From: Atherix ibis
Lineage: Eukaryota; Arthropoda; Insecta; Diptera; Athericidae
NCBI GenBank assembly: GCA_958298945.1
Contig: OY282609.1
Coordinates: 14,738,326-14,802,325, forward strand
Direction: 5' to 3'
DNA length: 64,000 nucleotides
The notes under the pieces are model-generated. The model ran no database searches, was not told the origin of the DNA, and worked only from the letters and a program-made list of their open reading frames with translations. Below, in pieces: positions 21,761 through 33,776 of this stretch. Position 1 is the first letter of the stretch. Every line of letters starts with the position of its first letter. Both the position numbers and the translations under genes were made by a program.

Positions 21761-24700
21761 TTCTGGGTTCCTGATCAAATATACCAACATGCTTCAAATA
21801 ATTTAACAAACTCTTACTGATCAAGCCTATTAAAAACAGATCAGCTTCGTATATTAAACTGGCAGCATCCCCCCACTCAAAACTTGAATTCCCTTTTATG
21901 TCTTCCATTTTTATCAAATATTTGTTCATAATATTCGTAAAAAAAGGACAATTATATACATTCTATTTTGAAAAGTAAAAAAAATGGAAGAACTAAAAAT
22001 ACTTTAAGAAAAAACTGAATTGTTCTAATTTCTTTTTGAGGCAATTCCAAAACGGTTGTCGCATTACAATAAAAAAAATTTAAATATCCTTAAAAGACAT
22101 ACCATAAAAATGCCGCCCATTTTCTTACCTTAAAGTATAAGAGAAGCCAATTGCTTCTTTTTTGCTTTTCCTTTTTATTTATTTTAGGAAATAAAATAAA
22201 TAAAAATTAAATGGAAAAATTTCTATTATGCAATATTTTTCAGGTAATTAAAAAGAAATTTTATGAAAGGCAAATTTAATCAATATTTTCGTATTAAATT
22301 AAAGGCAAAAGGTGATGTGATACCTGAAAGAAAATTTCCACCACAGAGCATATGGATCCTATCATTCTCTTATTCTCTAAATATGAAAAAAAATAATAGA
22401 AAATGGAAAAGTTCATAATCTACTTTCATGATTTTTTTTGGAGAAAATATTTTTATTTTCGGAGAGAGACTTCCCTTATTTTAGTTTGAATTTTGCATAC
22501 TCGTATTTTCTCCCCTATTTTATGATACAAAATTCAGCAACTTACTTATACTTCCGTTTATTAATTTTGTTAAATATATCGCATTAAATATTTAATTATA
22601 CTTCAAAAACTTAGTTCAGGAAATTCTCATAAATTTGAAAACACCTGAAATGAATATGACTGAGTTCTAAGAAAATGTCGACCCATGTTATGGGGAATTT
22701 TATTTTTAAATGATTTTTCTATTTTTTTGGTTTTTCTAAAATATGTAATAATAAAAAAATTTCAATTTTAAAAATTATAAGTAAACTTATTATTTGGGTT
22801 TAATTTTAAGAGAATAAAATTGATTTTTATTAAAAAGTTTATTTGCTAATTCTTTCGTAAACACACGCAAATATTAATACTGCATTTTAATTATATATAA
22901 TTAAGGCTCTTAAAAATACTTTAATTTAATTTAAAATTCTGTTGGAAAATTTGTTTTTAAATAAAATAATCGAAAACGACGCAGAAACACTCAATTTGCT
23001 TCTGTTAAAATTCTACTATTTTAAAATATGTGGAAACATTATAAAAAAATGTTACAAAAAACTAAATTTTCAGTTTTCATAATTTTGGAAAAATTAAGCC
23101 ATTCGACAACATTACGTTAAGTTTGGATTATCAAGCTTACCTTATTAGTTTAGCAACCATTTCAAGCTTACCTTATGAAACTGGTCAAACTTAGCTTGAA
23201 CGTAGTGGTTAAATTTGATAGAGCATATAACATTATTTAAGAAAATTAAAGCGTGTACTTGTGAAATGAGTTGCTGGGTGTAGGAGCACTACAATGGAGG
23301 AAGTACTACTCGAAAAAATTCTGGATTAAATAGCATTTGTTCAGGATATGAGAGATAGTATATTTCACATAACAAAATTTCAGAGTGCTTATTGGTTTGC
23401 TGATGATTGGCGAATATGTGGAAAAAAAATTCTCCACCGTTTGAAAAAACGTCCATAAAAGATATTTTATGCCATTTGGTCAGTTCGGACTCAGTATCAG
23501 ACAACTTTCTGGTTATTCAGCAATCAAAATCGAATGTAGTTGAAAACCGAGTCAACTGATGAGACACGAATAACTTCCAAGCATGCCAGACTGTTGCTAA
23601 AAATAGGGAAAATCATTATAGTAACTGAAAAAATAGTAACTGCCCTACCATGGCGATCTATGGGCATCCTTATTGCATGGGCATTGTTATTTAAAAGGAG
23701 ATTTTGTCCTTAACAAGTGAGGTTCACTTGAAGAAATTCAAAGAAAAGTTTAATTCCTGCACTAATACTGGCTGGTTTAAAGTCAAGGTAGTAACGAACG
23801 GTTTTGGAACAGACTATTTATGAATAATTGTTTCTTTCCACGGTGCTCAACAATTAAGTGGGCATTGAAAGTTAATAAAGTCACAACAAACACTAGGCAG
23901 TTCGTCAACCATTTATTCGATGGGAATCAGCAATATTTCCAATCACAGTCTCAATGGATTGGATTATACCGAAAAAAAATAAACTGCCCTATGCATTCTT
24001 TAGAAAAGACCTTGAAATAATCGAATCAGTAGAACTATTCTTAGCCAATCTCACTGCATTTTCACTCTAGTAGTCTGAGGCCTTAAACTAAGAAGATTGG
24101 CCGTCTTCAAAGAACATTTCAAATTTAATTATTTGAAAAATCTCCAAAATGAATAAAATTTTATTTTATTGTTTTGTTAATATTTGAAAATCAATCTAAA
24201 AACCAAATTTTTCTGGCAACAAGAACTTGAAAATGTTTTGAAAATTTGCGCACTCCAAAAACTCAATTTGCGGAATGCCTAAAATTTGATCCTGTAAATG
24301 GCAGAAATTAAAAATATTAATTTATATTAATAAAAAATTATTTCTTTTACATTAAGTTAAAAAATTGTTTAACATAAAATATAATTTAAAAAAAAAACGT
24401 ATAAAAACTTCTGATTAAAAGTTGTAAATTTACTGAGCGAATTTTCATAAATTCTGAATTGGTTAAAATAATTCCATAAAAACACAAATAATTACAAATT
24501 GTTCCAAAAAAAGTCTAATAATTTTACATAAAAATAACTTGGAAGAAATCAAAATATTCATTGGAAAAAAATTAGCAAAAATTTCTATTTCTGTGAACAA
24601 TTATTTCAGTGAATCGAAAGGAAAATTTCTAATGCGAACGTATCACATTTTCTTATAAATTCACTGGCTTAGAATTGTATAATGAGCACTTTTCCATTAA

Positions 24701-24834
24701 AATTTATTTTTGAAAAGGAAAGAGAATACAAAAAAACTACCCCTTAACATTCTCTTAATGATGAAAAAATAAACAATTTATCAAAAATGGAAAATTATTA
24801 AATCAAATGTACACGATTCTGACAACAAACGATT
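21761..24834. other. Mostly A+T-rich non-coding
   Basis: Low-complexity DNA apart from 23470-24080, a more balanced block in which short frames (for example EVHLKKFKEKFNSC at about 23720 +) are open but compete with other frames. Two copies of AAGCTTACCTTA lie near 23140 and 23170. No gene is called. Confidence 0.4.
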
Positions 24835-25191
24835 TTACGCAATGCTTGGCATGAAATCATGATGATTTTTTTTTGCATCAATTTTAATGGCATGGCATAT
24901 GCACCTGAGAACAGTACCTTTAATAATGGTGGATTTTTCTATAGAAAGTCTTTGAAAAATTACCAAATCTATCCATATACCTGGTCTCAGTGCAGTCATA
25001 CTTTTTGCAGTGATTGTAGTAATGAAGCGCACATACAACAGTTTTAGAAGTAGTAGTATTCGTGCAAGTAGAAAAGTTGATAATAGCAAAGGAATGATTT
25101 TTAATTTTTTTTCAGTTTCCCAACAACCTGGTTGTATTCCAAGCTCGGTTGCACAAACAGAGCACTTCTTTTTGGCATTTCTGTTAAGCCT
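24835..25191 (-). other. Coding-like open frame, unknown
   Basis: One minus-strand frame is open for about 119 codons after a stop near 25192. It includes KKCSVCATELGIQPGCW and then a hydrophobic stretch (IIPLLLSTFLLARILLLLKL) that could be a membrane segment. The opposite strand also has open frames, and an open frame this long is only marginally unlikely by chance here. Confidence 0.25.
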
Positions 25192-25527
25192 TTACAATAA
25201 ATGCAAAAAATGCACGAGAAAAGAAACGATAAAATGGGAATAATAGAAGTAAGGAAAGCAAGCAGGAATCATCTCTTTGGAAAATGCACTTTTATTTCTA
25301 ATAGAACGAAACAATCCAAATACAAAATGGCAATAAATATGAGTGTTCAAAGGCCAAAAGCGCAAATTTGTTGTTATTATTTCATTCAAATGCTCACAAG
25401 ACACGATAGTAAGTCATTTTATGAATTTTCTTACGAAATATGCATTGGTGACCATAACAACGATGTGGGTGGGTTGCATCAATAGGATCCCTCGGTTTCA
25501 TAGCCATTTGTACAGTAAACGAAAAGG

Positions 25528-25701
25528 TTAAGTTGATTCCTCAAAATAGTACCACTTCAAATCCAATCGATATGGTTCCATTTGGAAAACATGACAAAGC
25601 ATCAACCCAACTAGGTTGCCATATGTCTGCGAAACTGGGCGAGCCTCATTAAGATCACCATTAAATTCAAAACAAAAAGAACTGTAAACTTCAGTCAGGT
25701 G
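25528..25701 (-). other. Coding-like open frame, unknown
   Basis: 57 codons open on the minus strand ending in TAA at 25528-25530, including EARPVSQTYGNLVG and EPYRLDLKWYYFEEST. Possible acceptors (ACTGAAG, TTTACAG) lie near the upstream edge. It is on the same strand as 24835-25191, so the two may belong to one gene, but no splicing model connects them in frame. Confidence 0.25.
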
Positions 25702-27444
25702 TCAGAAAAAAATCATCTGAATGAATTTATGTCTTAAGGAATGAAACTCGTTCAACCCTTATGGATTAATAATTCTTAAACTGACACATCCTAAAACTGG
25801 CAATTAATGCATTTTTTTGTATAAAAGAAAGATCACACATCTCCGCGTCGAATTTTAGTTTTTAGTTAAGTTTCAAACTTTTTGAAAAAAAAAATTATAT
25901 AAAAACTTATTAAAAAGAATTGTTTAAATTAATTAAGTAATTTTTAACTATAACGTAACTATTCATTTGGGCTCCTTGGAGTATAATCGTTGTATAAGTA
26001 CTCTGCCAGTAACGTTTTCGGATAGCGCTTAAACCGATGCAATGCGGGTGGAAATACTTGCAGTTGGTGTATATAGTCCCCTAAGTTTAAGCTTTCCAAT
26101 TAATATAGTGCACAATTGTTTATCTATTAAAAAAAAATACGAGAAGAAAAAAATTACTTTTGGGAAATGCAGACACAAACCAAAGTGGATTTAAATAAAA
26201 TTTTAAAAAAGTGTCCTGGAAAATCTAAAAAAATACTACTCGTATATTATTTTTGTATATTGAGATTTAATTATTCACATTTAAAAAAAGTATCTGAATA
26301 TGTTTAAATATTTTTTTAATGCTTCTAGCATAGTCCTCTATAGGAAGTACCTATCGACCGAGTAGACTAATGTTTGCAGAAAAATAATATTGAATCAAAG
26401 AGAGTTCTCGGCACTTTATTTTATTTTGTGTACTGTAAAAAAAACAGAACTTTTTCAGCCTTTATTGAAAATAGTGAAAATCAGATAATATTACTACAGG
26501 TATTTTTTAGTCCCGAAAAAAACCGCAAAACGCTCCTATTTCAAAGAGTAAATTCAGGGAAAAAAGCATTAATTTTTCGTAAGTTATATATTTAACAGAA
26601 TCCTTAATAAAATAACTTCAATAACAAATAAAAGATGATAGTTACTCAGGGATTGATAAATTGAAAAGGTTAATAAAGACTAATTATTATAATTTATTAA
26701 AACAAAAAAAAGTTCATTATTCGCAAAAGCAATCAAAGTAGAAAAGTTATATTTTCCTTAAGTTATCTGCACCCTTAACTACGAATATACAATAATTATC
26801 CTTGCTTCCATCATATTTCTGAAAAAGAAACAATTTAGTTCTTATTTATTTTCTTTAACATTATAGAGTCAATATTCATTTTGTTTTTATTTTCCTGTAG
26901 TTCTTCCGTTTTTTATTTCGATTATCGAAAGACTCCGAAAATAATAAAATATTAACAAAAGTCATAGAAAATATAACCAGACTGTCGGAGGGGGCAACTC
27001 AACAGAATTGAAAATTTATTAAGAAAAACTTATACTAAGGATCATATTTGCCTTTTGTCCTTCCCCATTTTCCCTTTGCTCTTCCTTTTGACGTACTCCA
27101 ATTTAATTAGAACAATAACATAACTTAAAGTGGAGAACAACATACGATAGTTAAAAGTTGAAGTTTTCCATAAGTCATCACAGGCTATTGATAAGTTTTA
27201 ATTCTTCGAAAAAGTGATTTACTTCCCGACCAAGTGTACCTTAGTTGCTTAGAGCAAGTGCACAATTGAAGGAGCAATTTTTCCAACTTTTTTCATATTT
27301 ATTTGTTCGCCTTGAGGCAGCGTTGGTCAAGATAAATATAAATCGGAAGAAGAAATACTCCAAGTAATATAAGACAAAAGGCACTAAAAAAGGCAAATAT
27401 TAAAGTATTATACTGGGGAGAAGGGAAGGGTAGGGCTAAGCAAT
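25702..27444. other. Non-coding
   Basis: A+T-rich with one more complex patch at 25960-26090. No feature supported. Confidence 0.4.
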
Positions 27445-27723
27445 TCATAAGGACGCAATAAATATTATTAATTTACTACCGAGTCGTATATTTTCTGACA
27501 AGAAATTAGTAAGAAACCTGAAGTGCATGGCTGCCGCCTCCCATTTACGCCTCTGTACCTTAGAGCACACTTCTACCACCCATTCCGCTCTTGGGTGACC
27601 CCAATCATAGTGAGTAATTCTTTCGAAAGTCCCTGCAATAATTGCGATGGGCGGAAGTTCTTCCATTTCATCGTGTTGCCATGTAATTGTCTTTTCGAAT
27701 GCGAAACAACCTCTAATAAACAA
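27445..27723 (-). other. Possible coding frame, unknown
   Basis: 92 codons open on the minus strand from a TTG, with no ATG upstream. The segment EELPPIAIIAGTFERITHYD and the following WGHPRAEWVVEVCSKVQRRKW have protein-like composition and the block is G+C-rich for the window. A second minus frame and a plus frame are also open across part of it. Not recognised. Confidence 0.3.
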
Positions 27724-27724
27724 T

Positions 27725-27785
27725 AAAATGAAATGAAATGGAACAGAACGGAACGAATCGAAACGGGAATGGAATCAAACGTAAG
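27725..27785. repeat. Degenerate (GAATG/GAACG) pentamer tract
   Basis: Runs of AAATG, GGAAC, GGAAT and GAACG in loose 5-bp register. Confidence 0.5.
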
Positions 27786-27789
27786 GACG

Positions 27790-28737
27790 AACAATACAAA
27801 AACTTTTTAATTACTAATGTAACAAATGAATGGAAAATAATTTTCATGCGTACTAAAAAAAAAAAAAAATAAACAAAATATTAAACTTTTTTAATAATTT
27901 TCCATTTTCATCATTTATAAGCATACACTAACACAGAAACAAATAAAAATTCGATATAATCTAAGGATCTGTGCGGTATTCTTCATTTAAAAATATTCTT
28001 GATTATCCGTTGTTCTTTGCTATTGTTTCAAAAATGTCCTTTATTTTTGTTATTTTTTAATTTATTTCTTTTTTCATTTTTATTTTATTCATTTTTATTT
28101 GTTGTCCCTTTATTTGCAGGATTGTTTTGCTTCTAGTTTTTTCCCCAAATAAAAATTATTGGAATTTTATAGGGTCTCTTATTTTGGATTTTGAACAAAA
28201 ATTATGAATTTAACTTTAGTTTTTGCTTTATTTATTTACTAGTACAATTAATAATTATTGTTAGAAGTTCTCTTGTTTTAAAATATTTAATTGAAAAATT
28301 ATCGGTACTATTCTATCCCGTAAAGAAACTTTAGGCTCGATGGCGATCTAAAGCTTAGGCCTCAAGACCAAATAAACGAAAACTCTTAATTTTAAATTTA
28401 ATTTTTCTGTTTGTGTAAAAGTGGCAAAATTTGAGGTTCAAAAATCGAAATAGCAACAAACAATTTCCTATTTGAACTAATTCAGTTTTTATAATTATTC
28501 TAAACAGAAACGTTGAGAAAGTTTTTGAGGGTAACAATGAAAAAAAAATCATAAAGATTAATTTTGAAATATTTTACAAAAAGTTTTGTAATATTCTCAA
28601 ATAATTTTCAGGAAAATTGAAAATTTTGTTTGCATTTACGAACATTTTTCGAAGAATCTTTAAAAAACATTGTCAGTGTTTTTCTTAGCTAGAATCCTTT
28701 TGCCAAAAATGACAATAAACAATAAATTAATAATTTA
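27790..28737. other. A+T-rich non-coding
   Basis: Low complexity. No feature seen. Confidence 0.5.
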
Positions 28738-29010
28738 AATGACGATACTTGAGCCAATTTGGACGTATGGACTTGAATTTTGGCGTTGAACTGACCATGC
28801 TCTTCCGAACTTATCTGAGCTTTATTTCAATGGTTCCTCTGTTATGTACGAAACAGTATTATCAACCGCGATAAAAATATTCCATTTGCTTATAAACTAA
28901 CTGTACATTGCTCTATCCTACCATCCTAATCCTTTTGCAAAAAAAAATGTTCACTCCCACCCTACTAAAAAGTATAAAATAAATCGTTTCCTTGTTGAGA
29001 AAATATCGAT
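28738..29010 (+). pseudogene. Decayed LINE ORF2 fragment
   Basis: ACG ATA CTT GAG CCA reads TILEPIWTYGLEFWR, the conserved post-RT segment of jockey/I-group ORF2. About 180 bp further on HPNPFAKK matches a conserved HPNPLA motif. Stops and frame changes intervene. Confidence 0.65.
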
Positions 29011-29161
29011 GGGTGTTTTCCCTAATATGTCTACATGTCCTTCCACCGGCTTTATTTTGTTAGATTTCAATAGTATTGCCCCGTCATTTGACAGTTGACA
29101 AACTTATATGTCATTCAAGGTAAATATTTGTATAGTTTTGTCATGTTCGTGAGGTTCGAAA

Positions 29162-29225
29162 TTGATACATTGGTTGATGGTTAAGCTATCATTACGGATC
29201 GCTTAATCACCAACCAATGTGTTAA
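29162..29225. ncRNA. Pre-miRNA-like hairpin
   Basis: Left arm 29162-29186 pairs with right arm 29201-29225: 25 positions with one A/C mismatch and three G-U pairs, and a 14-nt loop (29187-29200). Core pairing is ACATTGGTTG with CAACCAATGT. Size and imperfect pairing fit an insect pre-miRNA, but it could also be a remnant of an inverted-repeat element. Confidence 0.4.
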
Positions 29226-29399
29226 GTTATTAGAACTTTCTACAAAAAGAACTATTCTATCGTAGCCCCACTTCGAAATTTTATTAACAAAATTTTCATA
29301 GACGATGAGGCTTATTTACCACGCGGCGTAAATGTCTATAAACGAAATTGCTATACGAGTATATAGGGCTCTGAAAACCCAAAAGTGACAGCGGAAAAG

Positions 29400-29870
29400 C
29401 CATTCAGAATATTATACAGTTACCGTCAATTCGGAGCACTATGCTCCCTTTTTTTAGCGTGAACTTGAAGATTCTTTATAAAAAACCACACAACACAAAT
29501 TTGGATGTATTACGCTAAAAGTACCTAGAACGTGTTATGCTTATAAAAATAGTTTTATTTATAACACATTATTTAAATTTCATATTTTATTTATTATGTA
29601 ATATACCAATTTGTTTTTGTAAATAAATTATAAAATTCACTTAGTTTATCTTTCATATTGAAAGTTGTGATATGGTTTTCATGCAGTTGGTGCTGACTGC
29701 TATCGTACGACTGACTGTGCAACGCACATTTCTTGCCATGGTGCTGAGCTGTGAGCAAGTGAATGCTAATGTGTATGTGTGGTATGTGTAGTATGTATGA
29801 TGTGTGCATGTTTGTATAACTGTTTGTATGAATGGTTTAGTTTCTAAGTCCAATTGCCACATACTCCCCC
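29400..29870 (-). repeat. Possible LTR remnant (copia-like) with TG-rich tract
   Basis: On the minus strand a purine tract (GGTGGGGGAG) at about 29865-29875 precedes TATGTGGCAATTGGAC, as expected at a polypurine tract/3'-LTR junction. AATAAA hexamers lie about 250 bp further in. 29760-29830 is a TG-rich simple-sequence tract. No matching 5' LTR was found, so this is tentative. Confidence 0.35.
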
Positions 29871-29982
29871 ACCAGTGGCTTGCTCACGTTAAAAAATGAA
29901 CGAATCTGTTCGGTGGACGAATAATTCTCCCCGAACGGGTTTGTTTTGGTAAAGAATCTTTGGAAACTTAGTGTCTAAGGTA

Positions 29983-31271
29983 CGAGGGTCGTTCAATAAG
30001 TCCTTAGAAAAAGATGGAAAAACCTGTTTTTAAAAATAAAAAAATTTTATTTCTGAACATAATCTCCTTTTAGCTCTATACACTTTTCCAACCGTTTTTC
30101 CAAAATTTTTATCCCGTCCAAAAAATAGGATTTCGGAAGTTCTGCAAAATACTCATCCGTTTGAGCAATGACGTCCTCGTTGGAAGTGAACCGTCGTCCG
30201 CCAAGCCATTTCTTCAGATTGGGGAAAAGAAAATAGTCACTCGGGGCCAAATCTGGTGAATAACCGGGATGCTGCAACAATTCCATTCTCAATTCCACAA
30301 TTTTGGCCATGGAAACAGCGCAGGTGTGCACACGCGCATTGTCCTGATGCAAGAGGATTTTTTTCTTCTTCAGATGAGGGCGTTTCTCTTTGATTTCCTC
30401 GCTCAACCGTTGCAATAACGACGCGTAATACGCTCCTGTTATTGTTTTTCCTTTTTCCAAGTAGTCGATAAAAATGATGCCCTGCGAATCCCAAAAGACC
30501 GTGGCCATCACCTTGCCGGCCGATGGCACAGTTTTTGCCTTCTTCGGAGCCCGTTCACCCTTGAAAATCCACTGTGATGACTGTCTCTTCGTTTCTGGAG
30601 TGTAGTAGTGTATCCAGGTTTCGTCCACAGTGGCATATCGACGAAGGAATTCGGCAGGATTGCGATGAAAGAGTGCCAACATAGCCTCAGACTCCACTAC
30701 ACGATTGCGCTTATTCTCCTCTGAGAGCAAACGCGGCACCCATCTTGCCGAAATTTTTTTCACAGACAATTTTTCATGCAAAATTGAGGCGACTGTACCT
30801 TGTGATATGCCCGTGGCCTCAACTAATTCGCGCACTTTAATTCGCCGATCGTTCAAAATCAGATTGTGGATTTTGTCGATGATTTCAGGACTAGACACCT
30901 CAACTGGGCGTCCTGAACGATGTTCATCTTTTGTGGATGAACGGCCACGTTTAAATTCATTCACCCAATTGTAAACCGTCGCAAACACAGGTGCAAATGT
31001 GCCATGAACTGCATCCAACTCGGCTTTGATTTCTTTCGGGCTTAAGCCTTTCAAATGGAGATGTTTGATGACAGCCCTAAACTCGCTTTTTTCTATTGCT
31101 ATGCACAAATAAATGTCGTTAACTTTAATCGACGATAGAAATTGACCTACGCTATGGATCCAGCTGAAATTTTGACAGCTTTCTTGTCGATAATGCTACT
31201 TACAAAAAAAAATCTTTACCGACTATGAGCGCAATTTCTTGATTTTCTAAGGACTTATTGAATGGCTCTCG
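29983..31271 (-). mobile_element. Mariner element 1, nearly complete (1289 bp)
   Basis: Bounded by TA dinucleotides at 29981-29982 and 31272-31273, the expected mariner target duplication. Terminal inverted repeats of about 25 bp begin CGAGGGTCGTTCAATAAGTC at the left. The right end, reverse complemented, begins CGAGAGCCATTCAATAAGTC. Size and structure match full-length mariners. Confidence 0.95.
30047..31108 (-). CDS. Mariner transposase (DD34D), start codon degraded
   Basis: Cuts and pastes the mariner element through its terminal repeats at TA sites. The frame is open for 353 codons, the normal length. The N-terminal half has two helix-turn-helix regions (LSPKEIKAELDAVHG, then ATGISQGTVASILHE), with linker WVPRLLSEENKRNRV. 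The catalytic triad is visible: Asp in VDETWIHYY, Asp in LLHQDNARVH and Asp in YSPDLAPSDY. The last two are separated by 34 residues, which defines DD34D. The reading begins with TTG and I find no in-frame ATG upstream before the element end, so the original ATG is probably lost and the copy likely cannot make full-length protein, although it is otherwise intact and therefore young. Lies alone in its element. Confidence 0.9.
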   Translation of the reverse strand: MCIAIEKSEFRAVIKHLHLKGLSPKEIKAELDAVHGTFAPVFATVYNWVNEFKRGRSSTKDEHRSGRPVEVSSPEIIDKIHNLILNDRRIKVRELVEATGISQGTVASILHEKLSVKKISARWVPRLLSEENKRNRVVESEAMLALFHRNPAEFLRRYATVDETWIHYYTPETKRQSSQWIFKGERAPKKAKTVPSAGKVMATVFWDSQGIIFIDYLEKGKTITGAYYASLLQRLSEEIKEKRPHLKKKKILLHQDNARVHTCAVSMAKIVELRMELLQHPGYSPDLAPSDYFLFPNLKKWLGGRRFTSNEDVIAQTDEYFAELPKSYFLDGIKILEKRLEKCIELKGDYVQK

Positions 31272-32820
31272 TAATATTCTTATTATTATTGTCAATGTCC
31301 GTTTCTTTTGTCGAATCATTTATTATATCGGTTGGCCGACCACGCCACACACGTTCCAACTTCTTTCAAGGCATTCAAATATTTTTGACAACCGTATGTC
31401 TAAAAATCATTTGTTTTTCGGTTTTTGGTTTGAGCACAAAGTTGGCCTGTGTGTGGGCCCCTATAGCTGTGTTCGGCTGAAGCGTCAAAAATTTTGTGTT
31501 CAGAAGAATGAGAAGATTGTTATAGTCAGAAGAAATCTCTTCATCGTTTATTGTTTATTTTTACTATATTCTCTGGTATATCTTCTTTCTGGTATAAAAA
31601 AAAACAAATTAAGTAAAGAAGTTATTTACTTCAGAATTTACCAGTTGAAAAAAGTGCATGCTTATGTTTTTATTTGTTATTTAAATATGGAAAATATGCA
31701 ATAAATTATTTGTCCTTTGGCAGATTAGTCAAAAAAGATTTTTATTTGTCCTTTGGCAGAATAATCAAATATGGTATAAATAATAAATATCAAGTAGAGC
31801 GGCACTATCTAGGCAAAGTGATAAGTATTTACAAATGCAAATTAATTGTCTACTTTGATCCAATGCGAAGGGAAAAAAGAACTGAATAGACAGGAAAACG
31901 GACCAAGAACGGCAACAAGTTAAAGAGTTTTTAGAAACTTTGGAATACACTCATTTTTCTACAGCCTCTAACCATATTGTATTAATATTTATTTTTATGT
32001 TTAGAAATTTTTGAAATTAGTTTATTTAGTTGGTTCCATAAAAATCCATCTAATAGAATAGCCAGTTTTGTTCATAAGCTAATTTTTTTAAAAAACCATC
32101 TGGAAAGAAAAATTTTCTGTATGATAAGGTTTCATAGTTTTCATACAGCGATCGTTATCGTCGGAATTGTGTTCAATATTTAGCAGAAGGAAAGAACAAA
32201 ATTGCTACAACAAAGAAAACAACATTTAGTTGTCACAATTGTGGTCTTATTTGCATCTGTAGTATCTCAATGAGATTCGTTATTCCATATTAAGAGGGTT
32301 GGACACATAAAATTCCCAAATTAGCAGAGACCTCTCTATCTGGTAAAAATACCAGATGGTAAAAAATACTTCAATGGTAAAAAAATTACTTCAATGGTAA
32401 AAATTCTTATTTCTTCTTCTTATTTCTATAAACACTGCTTTTGACTTTCCATAACTCTGGGGAATTTTCAAAGTTCTCAAAAAACTCACTCCAAAGTTCA
32501 TTATTAACAACAGCCATTTGTCGAACACTGCGATGTGTTCAACACAAAAACCGAAAAACAAATAATTTTTTGACATACGGTTGTCAAAACTTGCCCATCC
32601 ACAACCAACTTCAGCTATCAACCATTGACTCCGCCCATAAAAATAAAAATACGAGTATAAAAATAAAAATACGAGTATTTTGATTTTCTTCCAACCAACT
32701 CACCAGCCATCCAAATAGTCGGCCGAATGCCCCACACACGATACAACTTTACTAGTCGGCCTGTGTGTGGGTCACATAATATAAAGATTTGGTGAGGTGA
32801 ATTGGCCTTCAAGGTCGTGC
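31272..32820. repeat. Cluster of inverted and direct repeat pieces
   Basis: 31385-31440 and the reverse complement of 32529-32588 share CAACCGTATGTC and TTTGTTTTTCGG-type sequence. The phrase GGCCTGTGTGTGGG occurs near 31445 and 32757, and CCACACACG near 31345 and 32725, in the same orientation. Short tandem duplications occur at 31690-31765 (TTATTTGTCCTTTGGCAGA twice), 32340-32405 and 32640-32690. It looks like remnants of a foldback or MITE-type element. No intact ends were found. Confidence 0.5.
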
Positions 32821-33385
32821 GGTTTTAAGTCGTTGATCTTTTTATTCTGGAGCTACAAACAAAAGATCATATTTACGGAAAATAATCATCAAACTTTAAA
32901 GCATTTACAACATGCTTCAATGGCCCTAAATGTGCTAAAATATCATTAAGAATTGCCCACAAGCGATCGAGTCCTCCAAAATGCCGTTTACTTGCAAACC
33001 ATTTAAATTATATTGTATTCAATGCAAGGTCTAATTATGTAAAAGTAAAGTAACTCTACTTCCCAAAGAACAAATTGGATAACCCTTTAGTTAAAGATTA
33101 CGTTCGATAAATAATTTCTTAAAAAAATGAAAATATCTAAAATTAAATCAAAATACCTTAAATGAGTACATTTTATTTATGGTTTTTTAAAAAATGTCTC
33201 TTCTAAAATTAGTTCCTTTTAATATGATTTAATAGAAAAACAAATTATAATGAAACACAATTTTTGGTAATTTCAATATTAATGAAGAAAGAATATTAAG
33301 AAAACAAAAATTCAAATAAATAAAAACCAATTTAGGATAATTCTGAATATGATAGCGATTTTCTATTCACAGTAAAATTTTTGGC
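32821..33385. other. Non-coding
   Basis: A+T-rich. No feature seen. Confidence 0.5.
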
Positions 33386-33776
33386 TTATGTTTCGAGATC
33401 GTTCACCACAATGCGTTCATACTTTTCTGAGTGATTTTCAAATCCGACACTGGTGAGAAAATGAGTGCGAGAATATCGAGTCGAAAACTTTGAAGATATC
33501 GCAGTCATTTGTGTAAAGAGTGTAAGAAGTGAATCCGATATCAGTTCCCTTTTACTATCCAATTCGAGCACACTCTCTTCAAAATAGTCTGGTGCTGCTA
33601 TTTCACTCCGCCTTCTTTCCATTGGGAATAATTCTTCCACAAAGCCGTTCCAACAGGAATTTTAGACCGGCATTCTCTTCACTTAAATCGACAACTGGCG
33701 TGCGTGCACTTCTCATTCTCTCCTCAAAAGTTGTTCTAATTGGTTTGTATGCGTTGTATAAGTCGAAAATAAAATG
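33386..33776 (-). pseudogene. Frameshifted gene fragment, unknown family
   Basis: The minus strand reads about 45 codons of clearly protein-like sequence (FDLYNAYKPIRTTFEERMRS, then PVVDLSEENAGLKFLLERL). Near 33645 the coding signal moves by one base into another frame (VEELFPMERRRSEIAAP, then YFEESVLELDSKRELISDSL) and runs to a TAA at 33386. No splice site explains the shift, so one indel in a pseudogene is the simplest reading. It could instead be a sequencing error in a real terminal exon. Not recognised. Confidence 0.55.

Larger units (their letters stand above)
29889..31365 (-). pseudogene. Reading frame split by mariner insertion
   Basis: Minus-strand sequence right of the mariner reads KLERVWRGRPTDIINDST and stays open to the insertion point. 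With one TA target copy removed it continues in the same frame on the left side as TLDTKFPKILYQNKPVRGEL and ends at a TAA at 29889-29891, just before the purine tract described at 29400-29870. The joined piece is about 60 codons. A similar KLYRVWGIRPT is readable near 32730 on the same strand. It may be the end of a retroelement polyprotein. Identity uncertain. Confidence 0.5.

Noticed and set aside
25528..25701. Possible DEG/ENaC (pickpocket) channel segment, from a HLTEV...CFEFN stretch
   Set aside because: The match is a few residues, likely partly intronic, and no other channel motifs follow.
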